Source: Pirellulales bacterium
GTDB taxonomy: Bacteria; Planctomycetota; Planctomycetia; Pirellulales; JAEUIK01
Assembly (NCBI GenBank): GCA_019745975.1
Contig: JAIESQ010000042.1
Location: 1 to 42,353, forward strand
Reading direction: 5' to 3'
DNA: 42,353 nucleotides
Below, piece after piece: positions 8,344-14,352 of the stretch. The stretch's first letter is position 1; every line of letters begins with the position of its first letter. The notes under the pieces were generated by a model. It was not told the DNA's origin. It made no database searches and saw nothing but the letters and a program-made list of their open reading frames with translations. The position numbers and the translations under genes are program-made.

Positions 8344-9606
8344 TCAGAACGCGACCGCGAGCCCCAACTGCACCAGCAGCCGGATCGATGAGGGGGTCAG
8401 TCCGTGACTATAGCTGCCGTAGACGCTTAACCGTCGCGCCACGTACCAGATGCCACCGACGCCCACCATCGAGCCATCCTTGAAGCGCGTGCCGGTCGCC
8501 GGCTCGTTGACGAACCCGTGCACGAACATTTCCACATTGTCGACGATCGGCCCTTGCAGCGAATACTCGAAATTGAACTGCATGACGCGACCATCGCCGG
8601 TCTTGGCGCCATAGGTGCCACCGATGTTCCATTCAAAGACAAAGTCGAACGGCAGCGAATGGTCGAAGTTCAACGAATAGCTCGGCTGGGTTTGCGGCGT
8701 CGACAAGTGCGGCGAACCCAAGTTGGTCTGAAACTCCATTTCCAGCCCCACGGCAGGGATGAAGTTGTCGCGGTCCTCCTCCCACCAATTGTGTTTGAAG
8801 CCGAAGATCAGCGGACTGAACCCGTGCAGCGTGTCGTGCAGACGGACATCGGTCGTGATGCCGCTCCCCTGCATGCGCAGCTCGACTCGGGAGAAGATGC
8901 CGACCCGCAGCAGAAACGGCACCAAATACGTTTTCACGGGGCTGTTGTGGTAGCGGCGATAGGTAAATGGGCTCGACTCCAGGTACACGACACCTACTGG
9001 CACCGCGTAAGCGCTGTTGGGGAAGTTGAAGCTGTCAGGCCCGGGCTCGCGAATGTTCGGTTCGGCGGTGCCGCGGAGCCACACGCCCGGAAGCGTCTCG
9101 AACTGGCGATTGAAACGGCGGATCGTGGCCAACCGGCGACGCCGGCTCATTTCGGTGTCGTCGGGCATTTCCCGCGAGCGCTCGACATCGAAGCCATCAA
9201 AAGCGAGCGAGCCATCGTCCGTCGCGCCGGGTTGCTCGCTCGCCAATTCACCGACAGTTGGCGGAGCAATTAACGCTGGCGAGTTCAGCGCGGCCGACGG
9301 TTGTCGCGCCAACGCTGCGCCGAACTGACTGTCGAATGGCGGCGTCGGTGACGGCGCAAGCGGCACCGCCAACACGACCGGCGGCAAATCAACCGGCGCC
9401 TCGAACGACGCCAACAGCACCTGCCGAGCGGAGGGCGCGATGTCGTCGGTCGTCGACTTTGGCGAGTCGCTCGCAAAGACCGACAATTCGCGACCAGCCA
9501 ACGCAGTCACCATGACGAGACAGACGACACAAGTCCACGAACGCGGTGCGCACCAGATGCCCAGCGCTGAGCAAAGCCGGCGATAGCGCGGGGTTCTATT
9601 CGGCAT
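8344..9606 (-). CDS. secreted outer-membrane beta-barrel protein, MetA-pathway/'transporter' type
   Basis: A 420-residue exported protein. The chosen ATG gives MPNRTPRYRR followed by a hydrophobic stretch (CVVCLVMVTALAG), a plausible signal peptide. An upstream ATG at 9645 and a TTG-type start at 9783 would add non-signal-like sequence. The middle (about 60-150) is low complexity. The C-terminal 250 residues alternate aromatic and polar residues in beta-strand style (GVVYLESSPFTYRRY, VGIFSRVELRMQGSGI, FNFEYSLQGPIVDNVEMFVHG, GGIWYVARRLSVYGSYSHGL) and end in Phe, as in outer-membrane barrels. It resembles the Phenol_MetA_deg/transporter family, whose members are poorly characterised. It is transcribed away from the antiporter region. 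Confidence 0.75.
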   Translation of the reverse strand: MPNRTPRYRRLCSALGIWCAPRSWTCVVCLVMVTALAGRELSVFASDSPKSTTDDIAPSARQVLLASFEAPVDLPPVVLAVPLAPSPTPPFDSQFGAALARQPSAALNSPALIAPPTVGELASEQPGATDDGSLAFDGFDVERSREMPDDTEMSRRRRLATIRRFNRQFETLPGVWLRGTAEPNIREPGPDSFNFPNSAYAVPVGVVYLESSPFTYRRYHNSPVKTYLVPFLLRVGIFSRVELRMQGSGITTDVRLHDTLHGFSPLIFGFKHNWWEEDRDNFIPAVGLEMEFQTNLGSPHLSTPQTQPSYSLNFDHSLPFDFVFEWNIGGTYGAKTGDGRVMQFNFEYSLQGPIVDNVEMFVHGFVNEPATGTRFKDGSMVGVGGIWYVARRLSVYGSYSHGLTPSSIRLLVQLGLAVAF

Positions 9607-10042
9607 CGGAAGACGACGAGTGACTGCGACTACAGTGAAGCGCATGCCCTGCGGACGACGAGCCGGCGTGGCCGGTCGCGCGCAATCAACTACATTGCGG
9701 CCACTCCGAGAGTTAACCGCTACAGTGACGAACGACGGGATCAAACGAATGTGAACGTGCAATGAGACGAGAGCTGCGCTCAACTTCGCCGGTCAGGACG
9801 CGCCGTTGTAAGTGACGCGGAGTCCGTGCCAGCACTGAGCGCAAGCCGCGTAACAGTAGTCAAATCCGACACGAACCGTCCAGATCAGGTACGTGACGCT
9901 CGCCGGCAACTCGGCAGTAGAAACCGACGACACGCCATTGCCGCGCCTCAAGCTACGGCGTCGTGGAAGGATGGGAAGGGCATGAGCAGTCTGGGAAGGT
10001 TGTGCCGCCTGGCACGGCGCGGCGCCAAGCCCTGATTACGCC
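9607..10042. other. gene-free region before the palindromic element
   Basis: Between the start of the beta-barrel gene on the minus strand and the MITE-like element I see no gene with coding character. It should hold the promoter of the minus-strand gene. Short open frames here lack recognisable motifs and start signals. Confidence 0.5.
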
Positions 10043-10226
10043 CTAGCCCGCATTTCTCACCAGCCATCTGCTACGCGGAGCCCAAGTCCTTGGATGGCGG
10101 CGTCGCCGGGTGCGTCTCGGTCCTCAACGTATGAGCCAATACGCTTCCGGTCGATCCACACCCTGCTTCTTGCCATCCAAGCACTTAACTCCGCTCGCGA
10201 CGAAGTTGGTGAGAAATGCGGGCTAG
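10043..10226. mobile_element. MITE-like palindromic element with 20-bp perfect terminal inverted repeats
   Basis: The left end CTAGCCCGCATTTCTCACCA (10043-10062) is the exact reverse complement of 10207-10226. The arms remain complementary inward: CGGAG pairs with CTCCG, and CTTGGATGGC (about 10090-10100) with GCCATCCAAG (about 10172-10181). The centre is CGTATGAGCCAATACG. The whole 184 bp is thus an imperfect palindrome with no coding capacity, the form of a miniature inverted-repeat element. No clear direct duplication flanks it unless the terminal CTAG itself is the duplicated target. It ends 9 bp before the antiporter start, so it probably replaced or supplies part of that gene's upstream region. 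Confidence 0.8.
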
Positions 10227-10234
10227 ATTTTGGC

Positions 10235-11341
10235 ATGAAGATGACCGCCGTCGCGCTCTCTGACCCGCTTGCCGTCGCTCCCCGCGGCAAGCGCTCCTGG
10301 AACCCTCTCAACGCGCTTCTGGTCCTCGTGCCCATCACGGCGTTCCTCGATTGGCGTGATGTTCAGCCGACGATCATGTTCTTCTTGTCAACAGTGGCCA
10401 TCGTGCCGCTGGCGGGCTTGATGGGCGAAGCGACAGAAAAAATCGCCGCCCGCGCCGGCACCACGCTGGGGGGCATGCTCAACGCATCGCTAGGGAACTC
10501 ACCTGAGATCATCATCTCGCTGTTTGCCTTGCACCGTGGCCTGCACGACGTGGTGAAAGCTTCGCTGACCGGGTCAATTTTGGCGAATTTGTTGTTTTCG
10601 CTCGGCATCGCGATGCTCGCCGGCGGCGTGCGCTACCAGCGGCAGCGCTTCAATCAACACACGGCGCGGATGAGTGCGGGCTTGTTGATGTTGGCGGCGA
10701 TCGGACTGGCGGTCCCGTCGATCTTTCATTTCACGAACAGTCAGCAAGAGCATGAAGTGAGCTTCGAGATCGCCCTTGTGCTCTTCGTGGTCTATCTGCT
10801 CAGTCTGTTTTTCACGCTGGTGACCCACCGGCAACTGTTTCAGGAGCCGGTGAGCGAAGAGGAGGGAACCGAGGAGCCCGCGAATTGTTGGGGCGCCGCC
10901 GCCATGCTGGCTGGCGCTACCGTGGCCGTGGCCTGGATGAGCGAAATCCTCACCCGCTCGATCGAGCCGGCCGCCACGGCCCTGGGGCTGACGCCCATCT
11001 TCGCTGGTGTGGTGCTGTTGGCTGTCGTGGGCAACGCGGCCGAATTGTTCAATGCCGTTCGCTTCGCGCGCATCAACAAGATGGATCTGTCATTCGGCAT
11101 TACGGTCGGCGCGAGCACGCAAGTGGCGCTGCTGGTTGCACCGGTCCTGCTCTTTTTGAGCTACCCGATCGGCCAGCCGATGGACTTGTTGTTCACGCCG
11201 TTTGAACTGGCCTCGGTCGCCCTGGCGGTCATCATCACCAACCAGTTGACCATCGACGGGGAGTGCAATTGGCTACAGGGCGCGATGCTCTTGGCGGTCT
11301 ATACCGTGCTGGCGATCGCCTTCTATCACGTGGCCGTCTAG
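10235..11341 (+). CDS. calcium/proton antiporter (CaCA superfamily, CAX type)
   Basis: A 368-residue integral membrane exchanger with about ten to eleven hydrophobic segments. It has two inverted alpha-repeat motifs: GEATEKIAARAGTTLGGMLN leading to ASLGNSPEIIISLFAL in the first half, and AVVGNAAELFNAVRFARINK leading to GITVGASTQVALLVAP in the second. The acidic residues in GNSPE and GNAAE match the cation-binding Glu of CAX proteins. An acidic loop (SEEEGTEEP) separates the halves. The frame is open to 10094, but that extension lies inside the palindromic element, so ATG 10235 (or 10241) is preferred. Its last 69 nt overlap the convergent 11273-11764 gene. The likely role is export of Ca2+ (or similar divalent cation) in exchange for H+. 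Confidence 0.88.
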   Translation: MKMTAVALSDPLAVAPRGKRSWNPLNALLVLVPITAFLDWRDVQPTIMFFLSTVAIVPLAGLMGEATEKIAARAGTTLGGMLNASLGNSPEIIISLFALHRGLHDVVKASLTGSILANLLFSLGIAMLAGGVRYQRQRFNQHTARMSAGLLMLAAIGLAVPSIFHFTNSQQEHEVSFEIALVLFVVYLLSLFFTLVTHRQLFQEPVSEEEGTEEPANCWGAAAMLAGATVAVAWMSEILTRSIEPAATALGLTPIFAGVVLLAVVGNAAELFNAVRFARINKMDLSFGITVGASTQVALLVAPVLLFLSYPIGQPMDLLFTPFELASVALAVIITNQLTIDGECNWLQGAMLLAVYTVLAIAFYHVAV

Positions 11342-11764
11342 TGCTGCAAAAGGAAGCCTGTCGACTCCAGGTCTCGCCTGCGGAAAACGTCGATTGAAAT
11401 CGCGCAAGAAGCGATCGACATAACGCAACCCTTCTTGGTAGGCACTAGGAAACCGCTGTTCGAACCAGCGCTCCACGGGGGCGAACGTTCGCGGCAGCAG
11501 GGCCGCGCTGCCGGTTACGATCAACGGCACGCCAATCATGCCCGGCAGAACCGCGCCTACGACGCCCAGCCCAACCAGCATCACGCCGAGTTCCGTGGGC
11601 AAGCGACGCAACTGCTCGCGCGTGGCGGCCGCGTCAAATGGCAGAACGTCGATCGTCGCGGTGACGCTCTCCCCGCACGGAATTGGCGGCACGCTGACCT
11701 TCGTCTGCAGCCCGGAGTTGTGGCTACCCGGCCGCAGCACTGTGGCTGTTGAATGCGAAAACAT
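11273..11764 (-). CDS. small membrane protein, PGPGW-like, last gene of the P-ATPase cluster
   Basis: A 163-residue protein with a polar N-terminal region, then a hydrophobic hairpin with LVGLGVVGAVLPGMIGVPLIVTGSAALL (shown in parts: GLGVVGAVLPGMIG, PLIVTGSAALL), followed by a charged amphipathic tail (PVERWFEQRFPSAYQEGLRY). The LPG...GxPL pattern between two short hydrophobic stretches resembles PGPGW and YbaN-type membrane modules. The ATG has AGAGAGG 5-6 nt upstream. It begins 22 nt after the pseudo-ATPase stop, so it is probably the distal gene of that operon. Its 3' end overlaps the antiporter gene on the other strand by 69 nt, and residues in the overlap look poor, so the true family C-terminus may be shorter. 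Function unknown. Confidence 0.7.
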   Translation of the reverse strand: MFSHSTATVLRPGSHNSGLQTKVSVPPIPCGESVTATIDVLPFDAAATREQLRRLPTELGVMLVGLGVVGAVLPGMIGVPLIVTGSAALLPRTFAPVERWFEQRFPSAYQEGLRYVDRFLRDFNRRFPQARPGVDRLPFAALDGHVIEGDRQHGIDRQEHRAL

Positions 11765-11786
11765 GATCGCCTCTCTCGGTCGTCAC

Positions 11787-13466
11787 TTAGGTCGCCAATG
11801 CGGCGGGTAGCACTTCGCCAGTAAGCGCCGTCGGCTGCATTTGCACGGCGTGGGTTAACATCTGGTTGTAGGTCGTTCGTACTTTCGCGGCGGCACGCTC
11901 GAGTTGTCGCTGCGCGGCTGGCACCTGCCACACCAGCGGTTGGCCCGTACTCATCCTCAAGCTCGCCCGATGGACGCCCCAGGTCGCCATGTTTGTTAGC
12001 AACACCACATGCAATCCCGTGAAGCCGCACAGGAAGGCCCCCGCGACACATCCGGCGTTTGCCAGCGCGGTCGTCCACAGAGCTCCCTGCTGGTGCCGAC
12101 GCCTTTGCCGGGCAACCTGCCAAAGCAACACGATTCCACCGGCGTCGCCGTCGAGCACCAAAGCGGTGGCATGGCTCTCCCCGGACGATTCGGCATCGCC
12201 TAACTGAATCGCCGCAGATATCGCTTGAGTCACGAGTCGGTCTGGCGTCGAACCCGTGATTAGGACTACGCGATGTCCTTGACGTTGCAACCGTTGCAAT
12301 TCGAATGCCGCTTCGCCGGCGCCTTCGGCGGCCAGCACGAAATCCGGTTGATAACGGCCCGATACTTCCAAGGCGATCAGTTCGTCGATGACACCCAAGA
12401 CTCCGACCCGAACGCCGAGTTCAGTTCTCAGACGCTCAAGTTGTTGGATCGCATGGCGATCAGCGGACCAGCGTCGGACCAGCTCCGCGTCGATGACGAC
12501 GACGTTGGCCGCGGCGATTCGTTCCAACGCGGTGGGTTCCAGAATCAAGGCGCCGGACTGTGCGCACTTGCCCGCCAGGCAAGCGAACTCGAGAGCGGCA
12601 GACCGCTTGGGAGTCGTCGCGTAGTCGGGACGCAGAATCGCGGCAGCCGTAGTCAGATCGGCCGCGGCCAGCCCGATTGCCGCGGTGGTTAACGTCGGCA
12701 AGGCCGCGCGGTCGGCGAACTTGCCGCCGCGCTCGGTCTGTGCTTCGCAAGCTGAGTCGATCGCTCGCTCGAGCCTGTCCGACAGGCGATCGTGGTTCGA
12801 CGCTTCGTCTCCGGCACAGCGGGCGCGAAGATGCTGCTTGGCCTGGTATCTGGCGCGGGCGATTCCGCCGGTGTACTGTCGGTCCCAGGCGCGCAGAAAC
12901 CAGGCCATCAATGCGGCAGTGAAGTAGTTGCCAGTGGCCACGGTCGAAGCCAGGATCACCGTGCTCACCAGCGGTGAGCCGACGCGACCGCGCGCCAATT
13001 GACTACAGGCCGTGGCGACCGTCGGTGCGAGTGCTCCGGCCAGCAAGAGTGCCGTCGGCGGGGCCGCCGCAATCGTGGCGAATTCGGTGAGTGCGCCAGT
13101 TGCCAGCGACAACTGCGTCAGGTCCCAACTGGGCACACCGACCTGTGGACAGGTCCCGGCTCGCAAGAGGACGCCGTCGAGCGCTGATTCGATTTGTTCC
13201 GAATTGATAAGCGCGTGATCAAAGCGGACGAGCACGCTTCCCGTGCGCGTGCTGGTGCCCACATGGTGCACACCTGGCAGCCGTAGCAGTTCGTCTACGA
13301 CCGCTTCGGCGAGTTCGATCGCGCCGCGCAACCTGGGATGGCGGAAGCGAATGCGGCCGGGGAGCGCATGTACGATGCGCCAGCCAACTTCGGCGCTTGG
13401 GCCGAGCAATTCCGTGGAATTGGCGGTGATGCCTGAATCCATCGATGTCGGTCGCACGGTAAGCAT
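11787..13466 (-). CDS. degenerate P-type ATPase-like protein with HMA_2 domain (pseudo-ATPase)
   Basis: A 559-residue protein collinear with the neighbouring P-type ATPase but missing catalytic parts. Residues about 28-105 form an HMA_2-type domain (HALPGRIRFRHPRLRG, TRTGSVLVRFDH). Paired hydrophobic segments follow (LLLAGALAPTVATA, TVATGNYFTAALMAWFL). FADRAALPTLTTAAIGLAAA matches ADKAVVPTLALGSLAIG of the ATPase. The DKTGT position reads IDAEL: Asp326 remains, Lys-Thr-Gly-Thr are lost. The actuator domain with TGES and the nucleotide-binding domain are absent. A P-domain remnant (GHRVVLITGS) and two final hydrophobic segments (LANAGCVAGAFLCGFTGLHV) are kept. It starts 8 nt after the small membrane gene's stop. 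The intact, long reading frame argues for a functional non-pumping subunit, not a decaying gene. That role is inference. Confidence 0.82.
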   Translation of the reverse strand: MLTVRPTSMDSGITANSTELLGPSAEVGWRIVHALPGRIRFRHPRLRGAIELAEAVVDELLRLPGVHHVGTSTRTGSVLVRFDHALINSEQIESALDGVLLRAGTCPQVGVPSWDLTQLSLATGALTEFATIAAAPPTALLLAGALAPTVATACSQLARGRVGSPLVSTVILASTVATGNYFTAALMAWFLRAWDRQYTGGIARARYQAKQHLRARCAGDEASNHDRLSDRLERAIDSACEAQTERGGKFADRAALPTLTTAAIGLAAADLTTAAAILRPDYATTPKRSAALEFACLAGKCAQSGALILEPTALERIAAANVVVIDAELVRRWSADRHAIQQLERLRTELGVRVGVLGVIDELIALEVSGRYQPDFVLAAEGAGEAAFELQRLQRQGHRVVLITGSTPDRLVTQAISAAIQLGDAESSGESHATALVLDGDAGGIVLLWQVARQRRRHQQGALWTTALANAGCVAGAFLCGFTGLHVVLLTNMATWGVHRASLRMSTGQPLVWQVPAAQRQLERAAAKVRTTYNQMLTHAVQMQPTALTGEVLPAALAT

Positions 13467-13474
13467 CGTCTGTT

Positions 13475-13675
13475 TCAGGCTGTTGACGCGGCGACGGCTA
13501 GTTCGCCGCCATCGACGAGCGCCTCGAGACTCACGACCAACGCCATTTCGTGATTACGCAAGATGCCGGCGATGCGATTGAGGTGTTGTCGCTTGCGCTT
13601 GACCTTGTAGCTCACGTAGGCGACCAACACGACGCCAAACACGCCGGCCATCATGCCCGTAACTTCTTCGCCCAT
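13475..13675 (-). CDS. small single-span membrane protein in the P-ATPase cluster
   Basis: A 66-residue protein. A hydrophobic segment (GMMAGVFGVVLVAYVSY, about residues 7-23) is followed by a basic stretch (KVKRKRQHLNR) and a helical tail (AGILRNHEMALVVSLEALVDGG). The basic stretch places the C-terminus in the cytoplasm. ATG 13675 has GGAG about 11 nt upstream; a TTG at 13684 is too close to that site. Spacing to the pseudo-ATPase gene is only 8 nt, so the two are almost certainly co-translated. I recognise no family. A regulatory or assembly subunit is plausible. Confidence 0.7.
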   Translation of the reverse strand: MGEEVTGMMAGVFGVVLVAYVSYKVKRKRQHLNRIAGILRNHEMALVVSLEALVDGGELAVAASTA

Positions 13676-13764
13676 GGTTAGCAAAGCTCCTCTCCCCTTG
13701 TGATTGTGCGCAATCGGCAGTCCCCGCGCGGCGCGCGTCAGCTCATGTCGTCAGCGACGCGTGG

Positions 13765-14289
13765 TTAGATGATGACTCCCTCGGCCAGCGTGGAGGTGGC
13801 CTCGGCGATGATTTCGATCGCCCCCTCGACCCCCTCCTTGCGCGCGGTGCGACGAACGATTTGCGTCACATGCTGCGCGGTTTGCTGGTCGCACACGATT
13901 TGCATCCCCCAGCGCAACAAGGCAATCGCCGAGTCGGCGTCCTTCATCACGCCAAGGTTGAGCCGAAAACCGTAGCCCTCCTTCGCGCGCACGCTGAATG
14001 CCTGGCGATCGACGACCAGGAAGATCGGATCGCTCCCGAGGTAGTGTGGGTGGGTCTTCAGAATGTTCCGCGATTGTTCGGCGCTGAGGATGTAGAGGTT
14101 TTGGCGCTCGAGGTACTGTCGAACTAGCTCGAGGTTTTCCTTGACCGCCGCGCCGATCGCGGTGTTCCAGCCCGAATCAATCAGGAAAACGTCGAAACGG
14201 CGATCCAGCGGAGAGCCATCCTCCGTCGGCGGGTCGTTCGCCGAATCGCACGGGATATCGAATTCGACGAAGGGGGTCTCGCCTTTCAT
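13765..14289 (-). CDS. protein of unknown function in the P-ATPase cluster
   Basis: A 174-residue soluble protein with no signal peptide or membrane segment. It has an acidic N-terminus. An alpha/beta-like core follows: DVFLIDSGWNTAIGAAVKEN, RQYLERQNLYILSAEQSR, DPIFLVVDRQAFS, GFRLNLGVMKDADSAIALLRW. The C-terminus is Ala/Glu-rich. The strand-helix pattern of VFLIDSGWN could suit a small regulatory or nucleotide-binding fold, but I see no known motif. The start is well supported: ATG 14289 has GGAGG 7 nt upstream. It lies 63 nt after the ATPase stop and 89 nt before the small membrane gene, inside the operon, so a role with the ATPase is likely. Confidence 0.75.
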   Translation of the reverse strand: MKGETPFVEFDIPCDSANDPPTEDGSPLDRRFDVFLIDSGWNTAIGAAVKENLELVRQYLERQNLYILSAEQSRNILKTHPHYLGSDPIFLVVDRQAFSVRAKEGYGFRLNLGVMKDADSAIALLRWGMQIVCDQQTAQHVTQIVRRTARKEGVEGAIEIIAEATSTLAEGVII

Positions 14290-14352
14290 CGCACTGCCTC
14301 CGCCATCTCGCTCGCAAAAAAAGTTCGTTGCTCGGTATGAGCTTGAGATCGC

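Noticed and set aside
10094-10234. N-terminal extension of the antiporter
   Set aside because: It lies within the palindromic element and lacks any family similarity.
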